From Pelagimonas sp017744045 (GTDB lineage Bacteria; Pseudomonadota; Alphaproteobacteria; Rhodobacterales; Rhodobacteraceae): a stretch of DNA of 64,000 nt. Each line of letters begins with the position of its first letter. Positions within the stretch are counted from its first letter, which is position 1. The stretch lies in NCBI RefSeq assembly GCF_017744045.1, contig NZ_JAGHRD010000006.1; one strand, written 5' to 3'. The translations under genes and the position numbers were made by a program. Under the pieces are notes generated by a model. That model saw only the letters and a program-made list of their open reading frames with translations, was not told the origin of the DNA and did no database searches. Below, one piece after another: positions 43,379 through 52,268 of this stretch.

Positions 43379-44059
43379 ATGAGCTTTGATCGCAGCGTCA
43401 AGATCGCCCCCTCTATCCTCTCAGCCGATTTCGCCGATTTCGGCCGCGAAATTCAGGCCGTTGAAGCGCAAGGCGCGGATTGGATCCATGTCGACGTGAT
43501 GGACGGACATTTTGTGCCGAACCTGACCTTTGGTCCCCCCGCCGTGAAAGCGTTTCGCAAACATGTGAAAACGGTCATGGATGTGCATCTGATGATCTCG
43601 CCGGTGGATGCCTATATCGACGCTTATGCCGATGCCGGTGCGGATGTTTTGACCGCCCATGTTGAGGCCGGCCCCCATAGCCACCGCACCTTGCAGGCCA
43701 TTCGTGGCGCGGGGATGAAGGCCGGGATCGCCTTGAACCCGGGCACGCCTGCGGAAGCGGTCGAGCATTTGCTGGACCTGACCGATCTGGTCTGTGTGAT
43801 GACCGTGAACCCCGGTTTTGGCGGGCAAAAGTTCATCGATATGACCGCCAAAGTGCGCAAGCTGCGCGAGATGATTGGCGACCGTCCGGTTCATATCGAG
43901 ATTGACGGTGGCGTTGATCCCACCACCGCGCCACTGGTGGTTGAGGCTGGGGCGGATGTTCTGGTGGCGGGTTCTGCCGTGTTCCGTGGCGGCTCAGTCG
44001 AGAACCCGGCCCCTTATGGTGAGAATATTCGCGCGATCAAGGCCTCGGTCGCCGGTTGA
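43379..44059 (+). CDS. rpe: Ribulose-phosphate 3-epimerase
   Basis: The 226-residue TIM barrel carries KIAPSILSADFADFG, HVDVMDGHFVPNLTFGP, VMDVHLMI and MTVNPGFGGQKFI, all metal and substrate-binding signatures. It interconverts ribulose 5-phosphate and xylulose 5-phosphate in the pentose phosphate pathway. Confidence 0.97.
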   Translation: MSFDRSVKIAPSILSADFADFGREIQAVEAQGADWIHVDVMDGHFVPNLTFGPPAVKAFRKHVKTVMDVHLMISPVDAYIDAYADAGADVLTAHVEAGPHSHRTLQAIRGAGMKAGIALNPGTPAEAVEHLLDLTDLVCVMTVNPGFGGQKFIDMTAKVRKLREMIGDRPVHIEIDGGVDPTTAPLVVEAGADVLVAGSAVFRGGSVENPAPYGENIRAIKASVAG

Positions 44060-44061
44060 TA

Positions 44062-44125
44062 GGGGGTTGGGGGCGCTGCCCCCGGCCTGCGGCCTCCCCC
44101 GGGATATTTTTGGCCCAAAGAAACC
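44062..44125. repeat. Structured extragenic repeat, copy A
   Basis: GGGGG opens the element, then a hairpin GGGGGC-GCT-GCCCCC, a second hairpin GGCC-TGC-GGCC, then CCCCCGGGATATTT and a tail GCCCA-A-AGAAACCT. The outer G5 and C5 can close a three-way junction. It is shared with copy B at 60681, where the second hairpin has a different but still paired sequence. It may act as a terminator for rpe and the convergent thioesterase gene. Confidence 0.75.
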
Positions 44126-44151
44126 TGGTTTCGTGGTTATCGTGACGTGGG

Positions 44152-44553
44152 TCAGCCGGACTTGCGGTAGCGGAAAGTGCCGGTGCCTTTGGCGACCAAC
44201 TCGCCGGTTTCATCGGTGATTTTGCCTTCGGCAAAGAAGGTGGATTTGCCACCACCGGTTTTGAACCCTTCGGCGATGAAGATTTGACCGCGCGGGCGCG
44301 ACAGGTATTGCACGTTCAGGGTCAGCGTCCAGCACATTTGGCGGTTATCCGGATCACCGGTAAAGCAGCCGGCAAAGCCCATGACCGTGTCGAGCAGCGA
44401 GGCATGTGATCCGCCGTGCGGGCTGCCATGGCGGTTCATGATATGGGGTTCCAGCGGGAGCTGGAATTTCGAATAACCCTCACGCCAATCCACCATCTCA
44501 AAGCCCAGGTGACGCGCATAGGCGTATGATTTTTCCCGTAAAGTTTCATCCAT
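44152..44553 (-). CDS. PaaI-family hotdog thioesterase
   Basis: The 133-residue hotdog protein has HGGSHASLLDTVMGFAG (about 47-63), typical of PaaI/ComA thioesterases. It hydrolyses acyl-CoA thioesters. It is the last gene of the acyl-CoA operon and its start overlaps the kinase gene by 8 bp. Confidence 0.85.
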   Translation of the reverse strand: MDETLREKSYAYARHLGFEMVDWREGYSKFQLPLEPHIMNRHGSPHGGSHASLLDTVMGFAGCFTGDPDNRQMCWTLTLNVQYLSRPRGQIFIAEGFKTGGGKSTFFAEGKITDETGELVAKGTGTFRYRKSG

Positions 44554-45568
44554 TCCAGTCGCGCGCCTCTAATCCTAACTCTGCAAATCGCGGCACAAAA
44601 GCCCCGAGTTTCAGGCCTTTGTCGGGGTTGGCGGCATTGCCGTCAAGCGCGCGTTTCTTCACGCCTTGCAGGATGGCCGCCATGCGGAAGAACGCGAAGG
44701 CCAGGTAGAAGCCAAAGTTTGCGATCTGGGCGATGCCGCGACGCGCGCAATAATCAGCGACGAATTCGGCATCGCTGGGCAGGCCCAAGGCAGCCCGATC
44801 AAGCCCGGCCAGCCCGCGCCCTTCGCTACCCGGCGGCAATTGCCATTGCATGATCACCCCGGCGAGATCGGCAAAGGGGTGGCCGAGGGTGGACAGCTCC
44901 CAATCGAGCACCGCGAGGCAATCAGCGCTGTTTGGTGCAAAGAGCAGATTGTCGATGCGAAAATCGCCATGCACAAGGGTGCGCTGGCCGTCATCGGCGG
45001 GCATTTCCGCGCTGAGCCAGGAGATCAGCGCCTCCATTGCCGGGATGGTATCGGTCTCGGTGGCGCGATATTGCTTGGACCAGCGGGCAAGCTGGCGTTC
45101 GAAGTAGTGGCCGGGTGGGCCGTAATCGGACAGGCCGACCGCATCGACATCGACCTTGTGGATGGCGGCCAGAACGCGGGCCATTTCAGCGATGATGGCG
45201 CGGCGTTGGGCGGGGGTCGCATCGGGCATGGAGGGGTCAACGATATTGCACCCGGTGATATGCTCCATGATGTAGAAATCAGTGCCTAGAACAGTGTCAT
45301 CCTGACAGAGAGCCAGCATGGCGGGGACGGGAACATCGCTGTTTGCCAAGGCCCTTTGCACGCGAAATTCGCGATCCACCGCATGGGCAGACTTCAGCAA
45401 AACGCCGGGCGGTTTGCGGCGCAGCACATAGCTGCGCTGTGGTGTTTCAAGCCGATAGGTCGGGTTGGATTGGCCGACATCGAATTTCTCGGCCCGTGCC
45501 GGGCCTTGAAAGCCCGCCACATTGGCGATCATCCAGTCACTGACCCGTTGCAGCTCCTCCGGGGTCAT
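44546..45568 (-). CDS. APH-family phosphotransferase (ACAD10/11 kinase-like)
   Basis: The 340-residue kinase-fold protein has SNPTYRLETPQRSYVLRRKPPG (ATP loop), the catalytic LVHGDFRIDNLLF (Brenner motif) and AVLDWELSTLGHP (metal site). This subgroup is fused to or next to acyl-CoA dehydrogenases in ACAD10/ACAD11 and in levulinate catabolism (LvaA), where it phosphorylates 4-hydroxyacyl-CoA. Aminoglycoside resistance is unlikely. It lies 3 bp after the dehydrogenase gene. Confidence 0.88.
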   Translation of the reverse strand: MTPEELQRVSDWMIANVAGFQGPARAEKFDVGQSNPTYRLETPQRSYVLRRKPPGVLLKSAHAVDREFRVQRALANSDVPVPAMLALCQDDTVLGTDFYIMEHITGCNIVDPSMPDATPAQRRAIIAEMARVLAAIHKVDVDAVGLSDYGPPGHYFERQLARWSKQYRATETDTIPAMEALISWLSAEMPADDGQRTLVHGDFRIDNLLFAPNSADCLAVLDWELSTLGHPFADLAGVIMQWQLPPGSEGRGLAGLDRAALGLPSDAEFVADYCARRGIAQIANFGFYLAFAFFRMAAILQGVKKRALDGNAANPDKGLKLGAFVPRFAELGLEARDWNG

Positions 45569-45571
45569 GGT

Positions 45572-46807
45572 TTAGCTCGCCTGATTGCTATGCTTGCGCA
45601 GCTCGGCCCGGGCGACCTGACGGCGATGCACCGCGTCCGGGCCATCGGCAAAGCGCAGGGTGCGCACATGGGTCCACATCGCGGCCAGCGCCGTATCCTG
45701 AGAGATCCCCGCCGCGCCGTGCATCTGCATCGCCTCATCGATCACCTTTCCCGCCATCAAGGGCGCGATGACCTTGATCTTGGAAATCCAGGGCTGGGCG
45801 GCGCGCACGCCAGCGGTGTCCATCATCCAGGCTGCCTTGAGGCAGAGCAGCCGAGCCATTTCGATCTCCATCCGGGCATTGGCGATGATGTCGTAATTTG
45901 CGCCCAGATCAGCGATACGCTTGCCAAAGGCTTCGCGGTCCAGGCCGCGTTTGCACATCATTTCCAGCGCCTTTTCGGCCTGGCCAATCGCGCGCATGCA
46001 GTGATGGATACGGCCGGGGCCAAGGCGGCCCTGCGCCACCTCAAATCCGCGCCCCTCGCCCAGCACGATATTGCGCGCCGGGATGCGCACATCGGTAAAG
46101 CGCAGATGCATATGGCCATGGGGCGCGTCATCCTGACCAAAGACTTGCATGGGGCGCAGGATCTCGACCCCCGGTGTGTGGGCATCCATGACAAACATGG
46201 TGTGGCGACTGTGTTTGGCGGCACCCGGATCGGTACAAGCCATGAGGATATAGAGCTGGCAGCGCGGATCCCCTGCCCCGCTGATCCACCATTTTTCGCC
46301 GTTCAGAACATAATCGTCACCGTCGCGCCGGGCCTCAAAGGCCAGTTGCGCCGCGTCGGACGAGGCCACATCCGGCTCGGTCATCACATAGGCCGAGCGG
46401 ATGTCGCCGTTGAGCAGTGGCACTAGCCAGCGGGTTTTCATCCAGTCTTCGCCATAGCGTTCCAGCACTTCCATATTGCCGGTATCAGGCGCGTTGCAGT
46501 TGAACACCTCGGCGGCGATGCCAACCTTGCCCATCTCTTCGGCCAGATAGGCGTATTCCACAGTGCTGAGCCCATAGCCGCGGTCGCTATCGGTCAGCCA
46601 AAAATTCCACAGCCCGCGTTCACGCGCCAGGGCCTTGAGACCGTTCAGGATTTCCAATTGACGTTCGGTGTGTTGAAACCGGTCGCCTGAGGGGTGTTTG
46701 CCCACCTCGGCGTGAAATTCCGCGTCCAGCGGGGCGATATCATCCTCGACCATGCGTCGCACCGCCTCGATCAGTGGCTGCACCCGATCCGTCATTCCAA
46801 GATCCAT
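45572..46807 (-). CDS. Acyl-CoA dehydrogenase (ACAD10/11-like)
   Basis: The 411-residue flavoenzyme contains YVMTEPDVASSDAAQL (FAD/substrate loop), GEKWWISGAGDPRCQLYI and the C-terminal QMHGAAGISQDTALAAMW. The start directly abuts the stop of the MaoC gene. With the neighbouring kinase it may remove a phosphorylated hydroxyl from 4-hydroxyacyl-CoA, as described for ACAD11. Ordinary beta-oxidation is the alternative. Confidence 0.9.
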   Translation of the reverse strand: MDLGMTDRVQPLIEAVRRMVEDDIAPLDAEFHAEVGKHPSGDRFQHTERQLEILNGLKALARERGLWNFWLTDSDRGYGLSTVEYAYLAEEMGKVGIAAEVFNCNAPDTGNMEVLERYGEDWMKTRWLVPLLNGDIRSAYVMTEPDVASSDAAQLAFEARRDGDDYVLNGEKWWISGAGDPRCQLYILMACTDPGAAKHSRHTMFVMDAHTPGVEILRPMQVFGQDDAPHGHMHLRFTDVRIPARNIVLGEGRGFEVAQGRLGPGRIHHCMRAIGQAEKALEMMCKRGLDREAFGKRIADLGANYDIIANARMEIEMARLLCLKAAWMMDTAGVRAAQPWISKIKVIAPLMAGKVIDEAMQMHGAAGISQDTALAAMWTHVRTLRFADGPDAVHRRQVARAELRKHSNQAS

Positions 46808-47272
46808 CTAACTCTTCCTTTCAAATCGGGTGATCCATTGCGCGGCCAGGGCTGGCCGCTCGGCGTTTTCAATTTCGACCGTGACATCCCAATGCACCGC
46901 CAGCCAGCCATCGCCCTCATCAACCGAGGCCACGGCAAAGCGCCCGCGCACCCGCGCGCCCACCCGTACGGGCGAAACAAAGCGGATGCGATCGAAACCG
47001 TAATTGATGCTGGCCCCAAGGCCGGGCAGGTCGGGAACAACCTGATAGGACATCATCGACAACATCGACAGGGTCAGAAACCCATGCGCAATTGCCCCGC
47101 CAAACGGGGTTTCGGCGGCGGCGCGGGCCTCATCCAGATGGATGAACTGCCAATCCTCGGTCGTATCGGCAAAGGCACGCACCCGCGCGGCGTCCAAAGT
47201 GACCCAGTCCGAGTGCCGCTCTGGCAGGGCGCGCAGATCGTCAACCAGCATCAGGCAGCACGTGATCGCCAA
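46808..47272 (-). CDS. MaoC-like hydratase/dehydratase
   Basis: The 154-residue hotdog protein carries FADTTEDWQFIHLDEARAA and TPFGGAIAHGFLTLSML, the MaoC hydratase motif with Asp and His catalytic residues. It hydrates enoyl-CoA. The start lies 32 bp inside the upstream ligase gene. Confidence 0.88.
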   Translation of the reverse strand: MAITCCLMLVDDLRALPERHSDWVTLDAARVRAFADTTEDWQFIHLDEARAAAETPFGGAIAHGFLTLSMLSMMSYQVVPDLPGLGASINYGFDRIRFVSPVRVGARVRGRFAVASVDEGDGWLAVHWDVTVEIENAERPALAAQWITRFERKS

Positions 47273-48875
47273 AGGTCTTGCGCAGGGTGAGCTTGGAGAC
47301 CTTGCCCGTCGCGGTCAGCGGCAGCGCATCGGTCAACACCATATCGTCGGGCAATTGCCAGCGCGCCACATGTTCCAGCATCATCTCGTGGATCTCAGCT
47401 AAAGCGGGCGGATCATTTGCGTCATGCGGCACGACGACCAGCAGCGGGCGTTCATCCCATTTCGGATGGGCAATTGCGATGACTGCACAATTGGCCACCT
47501 TGGGATGGCCCAGGGCGATGTTTTCCAGATCAATCGAGCTGATCCATTCGCCGCCCGATTTGATCAGGTCTTTGGAACGATCCTGAAGCGTGAGGAAGCC
47601 ACGTTTGTCGATGCTCGCCACATCGCCGGTGCCAAACCAGCCTTCGTTGTCCAGCGCGGCCTCGGTCGCCTCATCATTGTTGAAATAGCCCGAAATCACC
47701 GCGTTGCCGCGCACAAAAAGCTCGCCCACGGCATCGCCATCATGGGGCAGTCGTTTGCCCTCTTCGTCGACGATTTTCATGTCGACTCCAAAGACGCGCC
47801 GCCCTTGTTTGCATTTGAAATCAAGCTGTTCCTCAGCGGGCAACTGCTTCATCGGGCGCGAGACCTGGGCCTGTGTGCCAATCGGGCTCATCTCGGTCAT
47901 GCCCCAGGCATGGCAGACATCGACGCCTTTGCTTTCAAAAAAGGTGATCATGTCGCGCGCTGCAGCCGAGCCGCCGATCACCAGTTGATCCAACTCGGAT
48001 GGGGTGGCATCGCGGCTCTCAATCTCGGCGCGCAAGCCCATCCAGACCGTCGGTACCCCCCAACTGGCGGTGACTTTTTCATTCTCCATCAAATCAAAGA
48101 CCGAGGCCCCGTCCAGTTTCGGCCCCGGCATGATCAGATTGGCCCCGACCAGCGGCGCGGCATAGGGCAGCCCCCAGGAATTGACGTGGAACATCGGCAC
48201 CACGGGGAGGATGCGCGCGCCTTCATGCAGGCTGCGCGGCACCGCGATAGCCACCATAAAGGCGTGCAAAACGGTCGAGCGATGTGAATAAAGCGCGCCT
48301 TTGGGATTGCCGGTGGTGCCCGAGGTGTAACACAGCCCCGCCGCGCTGTTTTCGTCCATTTCCGGCCAATCGAATTGCTCGGGCTGACCGTCCAACAGCT
48401 CTTCGTAGCAAAGCAAATCAAGCGCGCTGTCGGGCATATGCGCGCGATCTGCCATCACAACCAAACGCAGCCCATCGGGCAGTTGATCAGCCAGCGCCTC
48501 AAGGATCGGGACAAAAGTCAGGTCGACAAACAGCACCCGGTCATCGGCATGGGAGATGATATAGAGCATCTGTTCCGCCGAAAGACGCGGGTTGATCGTG
48601 TGACAGACCGCCCCCATGCCGGAAATCGCGTAGTAGAGCTCAAAATGGCGGTAGCCGTTCCAGGCCAGCGTGGCGACACGATCGCCGTCCCCAATCCCCA
48701 AACCCTTGAGACCATGGGCCAATTGCGCGCTGCGCCGATAGGCCTGATCATAGGTCTCGCGGTGAATGTCGCCTTCGGTCCGCACCGAAACGATTTCCCC
48801 TTCCGGGTGAACTTCGCTCGCATATCGTAGAATTTCGATAATGCGCAGCGGCATTTGCATCATCATGCCCTGCAT
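47241..48875 (-). CDS. Fatty acid--CoA ligase (AMP-binding)
   Basis: The 544-residue adenylate-forming enzyme has CYTSGTTGNPKGALYSHRS (P-loop), HAWGMTEMSPIGT (A5) and WFGTGDVASIDKRGFLTLQDRSKDLIKSGGEWIS in its hinge region (given here as separate motifs GTGDVASID and DRSKDLIKSGGEWIS). It activates a fatty or related acid to the CoA ester and heads the five-gene acyl-CoA operon. SD GGAGGG. Chain-length preference unknown. Confidence 0.9.
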   Translation of the reverse strand: MQGMMMQMPLRIIEILRYASEVHPEGEIVSVRTEGDIHRETYDQAYRRSAQLAHGLKGLGIGDGDRVATLAWNGYRHFELYYAISGMGAVCHTINPRLSAEQMLYIISHADDRVLFVDLTFVPILEALADQLPDGLRLVVMADRAHMPDSALDLLCYEELLDGQPEQFDWPEMDENSAAGLCYTSGTTGNPKGALYSHRSTVLHAFMVAIAVPRSLHEGARILPVVPMFHVNSWGLPYAAPLVGANLIMPGPKLDGASVFDLMENEKVTASWGVPTVWMGLRAEIESRDATPSELDQLVIGGSAAARDMITFFESKGVDVCHAWGMTEMSPIGTQAQVSRPMKQLPAEEQLDFKCKQGRRVFGVDMKIVDEEGKRLPHDGDAVGELFVRGNAVISGYFNNDEATEAALDNEGWFGTGDVASIDKRGFLTLQDRSKDLIKSGGEWISSIDLENIALGHPKVANCAVIAIAHPKWDERPLLVVVPHDANDPPALAEIHEMMLEHVARWQLPDDMVLTDALPLTATGKVSKLTLRKTFGDHVLPDAG

Positions 48876-48987
48876 CTGGCCCTCCCCTGCCGTCCGCTAT
48901 CTGTTGAGACAGATTGGCCAATTCGCACGCCGCTAGGCAATAGTCATTCTGACGCTTGGCAAAGAAATGACGTAAGGGGAAGACGAT

Positions 48988-50526
48988 TTAGAGCCCGTCA
49001 ATTTCACTCTGCGGTTCCAGCGCCAATGGCGCGGGCGTTCCGCCCAGATCATCCACCATCAGCGGGCTGTTGGGCTTGGCCAAGCGATTGCGCACGACCC
49101 AATGCAACCGCTCCGAGGCGCGGGTGATCGCCACATAGGCCAGACGCTTCCAAAGCGGTTGGCCCGCCTCGCTGCGCCCCATCCGCGCCGCGGCATAAAG
49201 GTCGGGGGCAAAGACCTGCACGTCTTCCCACTGGCTGCCCTGCGCCTTGTGGATCGTCACCGCCGCCCCATGCAAAAACGTCGCCCCCATCCGGGCGGCA
49301 TAGGGGATAAACGGTTCTTCTTCCTCGGGTTTTTCGATTTTCACGATCGAGGCCGCTGACACTTGTGGTTCAATCGCGCCCATCACATGCAGGCGCGAAA
49401 ACCCCGGTTTGCGACCAGGGCCAAGATAGACCACCTGCGCGCCTTTAATCAGCCCACGCGCCTCAAGATCGAGGCGTTTCTTGCGATGTTTCAGCGGCAG
49501 TTCGATCCCATCGCAAATCAGCGGCTCACCGGGCAACAACTCGGTTTCCGGCGCGCCATGCACGAGGCGAAAGGCGTTGATCAGCCGGATGCGCGTGGCA
49601 TTGCGCCAGACCAAAACCGGCGAGCGCGCCATCAAGTCAACCTCGACCCGCTGGGCAAAATTCACCCGTTCATCCCGACGCGAGGCCTCTTCGACCAGAC
49701 GCTCAAAATCCTCAAAGCCAATCTGGGGATCAGCCAAAGCATGGGCCAAATCCAGGATCGGGTTATCCGCCTCCTGGCGGTGGATGCGGTGCAGTTCGAG
49801 CTTGTTCTTTTCGGGCAGTTTGTCAAAGACCATCTGCCCGGATTGATTGACCGGAGCCAGCTGCGCCGGATCGCCAAACAGAACGAGATTAGGAAAAATC
49901 TCTTTCAGATCTTCGAATTGACGGTCATCCAGCATCGAGGATTCGTCAACGAACCCAATATCCAACGGATCTTCGCGCCGTTTCCAACCGGTGATAAAGT
50001 CCGAGCCGCGCAGGCCCGCCGCCGCCAGGGCCGCCGGGATGGACTTATGCGCCTCATAGGTCGCCTTGGCCCGATCCAATGCCTCTTGGGTGATGCCTTC
50101 GATCTCGGGTTGTTCTTCGTGTCCGGCCAGCCATTCGGCGATCTTTTCATATTCCGGATCATAGACCGGCGTATAAAGAATGCGGTGAATGGTGGTGGCG
50201 GGCACACCGCGGGTGCGCAGGACAAAGGCGGCCTTGTTGGTCGGGGCCAGCACCGCAAGGCTGCGTCGCCCTTTGCGCTGTTTGGATTCGAAATCGCCAG
50301 AAACAATTTCAACATCAATGGCTTCGAGCGCTTTGACGAGTTCGGACAAAAGCAGCGTCTTGCCGCTGCCTGCCTTGCCCATCAGCGCCATCACCTGACC
50401 GGGACCATCACTGGCAGGCAGGCAAATTCCGTCGTCCAGATCAACACCGGCCGCGCGCAGCATCTCGGCGACACGGTCATGGGCAAGGGCCTGATCTTCG
50501 GAGAAAGTGAGGGCTGGCGCGTTCAT
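48988..50526 (-). CDS. RecD-like superfamily 1 DNA helicase
   Basis: The 512-residue ATPase has Walker A GKAGSGKTLLLSEL (about 51-64), Walker B FVDESSMLDD, motif III GDPAQLAPVNQSG and a C-terminal UvrD_C_2 block TIHKAQGSQWEDV with VAITRASERL. This is the stand-alone RecD-like helicase group common in alphaproteobacteria. No RecBC genes are near. It probably acts in DNA repair or recombination. Confidence 0.88.
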   Translation of the reverse strand: MNAPALTFSEDQALAHDRVAEMLRAAGVDLDDGICLPASDGPGQVMALMGKAGSGKTLLLSELVKALEAIDVEIVSGDFESKQRKGRRSLAVLAPTNKAAFVLRTRGVPATTIHRILYTPVYDPEYEKIAEWLAGHEEQPEIEGITQEALDRAKATYEAHKSIPAALAAAGLRGSDFITGWKRREDPLDIGFVDESSMLDDRQFEDLKEIFPNLVLFGDPAQLAPVNQSGQMVFDKLPEKNKLELHRIHRQEADNPILDLAHALADPQIGFEDFERLVEEASRRDERVNFAQRVEVDLMARSPVLVWRNATRIRLINAFRLVHGAPETELLPGEPLICDGIELPLKHRKKRLDLEARGLIKGAQVVYLGPGRKPGFSRLHVMGAIEPQVSAASIVKIEKPEEEEPFIPYAARMGATFLHGAAVTIHKAQGSQWEDVQVFAPDLYAAARMGRSEAGQPLWKRLAYVAITRASERLHWVVRNRLAKPNSPLMVDDLGGTPAPLALEPQSEIDGL

Positions 50527-50586
50527 GGCGGCACCCTACCGGGCCGCGTCTGGATGCACCAGTTGAAACGCCAGAATTAGGCTCCG

Positions 50587-50614
50587 ATATGCGAGGGGAT
50601 GAACCCTCGCATAT
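50587..50614. repeat. Perfect 11-bp-stem hairpin upstream of the helicase gene
   Basis: ATATGCGAGGG and CCCTCGCATAT pair around a 6-nt loop. No T tract follows on either strand, so this is not a typical terminator. It belongs to the structured luxI/helicase spacer. Confidence 0.6.
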
Positions 50615-50646
50615 GGATCAAGGGGCTTAAAGCGTTTCGATTTTCT

Positions 50647-50712
50647 CCTGAATATCAAGCATCACTTAGCGCGTTGAAATCCTAAATTTCAGGCAGCGTT
50701 AAGTGATTCAGG
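50647..50712. repeat. Long imperfect inverted repeat (MITE- or REP-like) downstream of luxI
   Basis: Arms CCTGAAT and ATCACTTAGCGC on the left pair with GCGTTAAGTGAT and TTCAGG on the right, and a GAAAT/ATTTC stem lies in the middle. The adjoining AAAGCGTTTCGATTTT resembles sequences repeated between genes in alphaproteobacteria. Only one copy is in this window. The remaining parts of 50527-50763 hold no gene. Confidence 0.5.
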
Positions 50713-50763
50713 TTCAATCGACAACGCTTACACAGGTATCAGCCACCTGCCGGGCTTTCTGGC

Positions 50764-51429
50764 TCAGGCCGCTTGCGGGGCCAAAGCCAGAAACGGGTTT
50801 GGCATGGTGTCCATGCGCACGGTTTCGCCAAAGGAGGCTTCGAACCAGCGTTTCATGAGGTCGGGCGAGACACCGGCAACCTTGGACACAGCGCGCTGAT
50901 TTTCCTCGGTAAATTCCCAGATCGCGACGCTGATTGCGCCTTTGCCGGTCCCATCGGTGCCCAGCACTTCGGGGGTGGAGCCAATGCGGCGGAAGACGCG
51001 GACCATATGAGCAAAGATCACACCGACAAAATGCTCAATACCAAATTCCTTCATCACCTCGCCACCTGCCAGCATCAGGGCCGCGGCGACACCGGGACGC
51101 GCCCCTTTGGCCAGGCAAAAGCGGGTGCATTCCCAGATCAGCGGGCTTTCGATGCGCACGCCATCGGTCAGGTGCAGAAAGTGATCATTGACCATGGTCT
51201 TGCCCACGGTTGGCATCAGGCGCAGCGAACCACCATGGGTGCCATCGGGGTTCTGCCAGATAATATAAAGCGGGTTTTCGACGTCATATTGATCGCGCTC
51301 CAGGCCGTCCTCATCAACGGTGACGTCCCAATCATGGCGGGTTTTGAACTGCGCGGCGCGGTCCTGAAACATTGTGCGAGCCAGCAGTGGAAAGTTGTGG
51401 AGATCTTCGGCGTAGATAAAGCGGATCAT
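50764..51429 (-). CDS. luxI: LuxI-type acyl-homoserine lactone synthase
   Basis: The 221-residue enzyme has the conserved N-terminal RTMFQDRAAQF with later YDVENPLYIIW, GGSLRLMPTVGKTMVNDHF and ESPLIWECTRFCL, including the invariant Arg, Trp, Asp and Glu/Arg positions of LuxI. It makes an AHL from SAM and acyl-ACP. Same strand as luxR, 110 bp downstream, with an 18-bp dyad between them. Confidence 0.95.
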   Translation of the reverse strand: MIRFIYAEDLHNFPLLARTMFQDRAAQFKTRHDWDVTVDEDGLERDQYDVENPLYIIWQNPDGTHGGSLRLMPTVGKTMVNDHFLHLTDGVRIESPLIWECTRFCLAKGARPGVAAALMLAGGEVMKEFGIEHFVGVIFAHMVRVFRRIGSTPEVLGTDGTGKGAISVAIWEFTEENQRAVSKVAGVSPDLMKRWFEASFGETVRMDTMPNPFLALAPQAA

Positions 51430-51497
51430 GGTGTGGTGCCCCTCGTGAAACTTGATGAGGACAACACTGAAATTTCCCGGTTAACGGGTGCTGATCC

Positions 51498-51528
51498 GAG
51501 CGTACGCTCCGGTAAACGAGAGTTTACC
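51498..51528. promoter_or_regulatory. Candidate lux box upstream of luxI
   Basis: The dyad GGTAAAC-GAGA-GTTTACC (51511-51528) has perfect 7-bp arms and the size of a LuxR operator, centred 90 bp upstream of luxI. A second perfect palindrome GAGCGTACGCTC (51498-51509) touches it. Confidence 0.55.
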
Positions 51529-51539
51529 AGAGGGTACAA

Positions 51540-52268
51540 TCAGATGACGATCAACCCCCGGTTCAGGGCCCGGGCGACCGCATGTGTGGTGTTCAACGCG
51601 CCCAGTTTGTGGCGGGCGCTTTCGACATAAACCCGAAGCGTGTGTTCGGAGATCGACAAGGTATCGGCGGCCTGTGCGCGGCTGTAACCAATCGCCAGAA
51701 GGGTCATCGCCTCAATCTCACGTGGGGACAAGGATTGAGAGGGTTCAGGCGTGCGCCCCGGCTGAAAGTCCAGCGCCTTCTGGTTAAAGCTATGCGCAAT
51801 CAGGATAAGATCGCGCCGGTTCTTTGTCGTAAACTCCTGCCAGTCTTCGTCGCTGCAATTATGGCTTAGGGTGAAATGCGCAAACTGACCGTTCGGGCCC
51901 CGGATCGGGATCGAATAGCCTTGATTGCCGATGCCATGGTTGATGGCGTCTTGCATAAAGGCGCGGGCGGCTTTGCCGGACCAATCGAGGCGTTTCCAAT
52001 CCACCGGGTGGAAGCGTTGAAAGCAGCCTATGATGACAGGATCGACGCGCAGATATCCCTTTTCGACATAGCGGTTGACCCAATCCAGCGGATAGGTCCC
52101 GCAGCCATATTGATCGCCGTTGCTGTTCACCCAATGATACAGCATGTGATCGATCGAATAGCCATCCCGAAGCTCTTCGATAACGATCTGAAGGTCGTCT
52201 AACCCCTCACTGGACTCCAACCGTTCGATCAGACGGTCCAGTCGCGGCACCTCGTCCAAAAATCCCAA
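51540..52268 (-). CDS. luxR: LuxR-type AHL-responsive regulator
   Basis: The roughly 242-residue protein has an autoinducer-binding domain (about 15-160) with YHWVNSNGDQYGCGTYPLDW and the Trp/Tyr/Asp pocket, and a C-terminal GerE HTH (about 175-240) with LSPREIEAMTLLAIGYSRAQ and SISEHTLRVYVESA. The TTG at 52268 gives the family length and has GAGGA 8 nt upstream; ATGs at 52322/52325 are alternatives. The start lies inside the small upstream ORF, suggesting coupled translation. Confidence 0.9.
   Translation of the reverse strand: MGFLDEVPRLDRLIERLESSEGLDDLQIVIEELRDGYSIDHMLYHWVNSNGDQYGCGTYPLDWVNRYVEKGYLRVDPVIIGCFQRFHPVDWKRLDWSGKAARAFMQDAINHGIGNQGYSIPIRGPNGQFAHFTLSHNCSDEDWQEFTTKNRRDLILIAHSFNQKALDFQPGRTPEPSQSLSPREIEAMTLLAIGYSRAQAADTLSISEHTLRVYVESARHKLGALNTTHAVARALNRGLIVI

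Noticed and set aside
44546..45568. Aminoglycoside resistance gene
   Set aside because: The APH fold and Brenner motif are shared with acyl-CoA-linked kinases, and the gene sits in an acyl-CoA operon with no resistance context.
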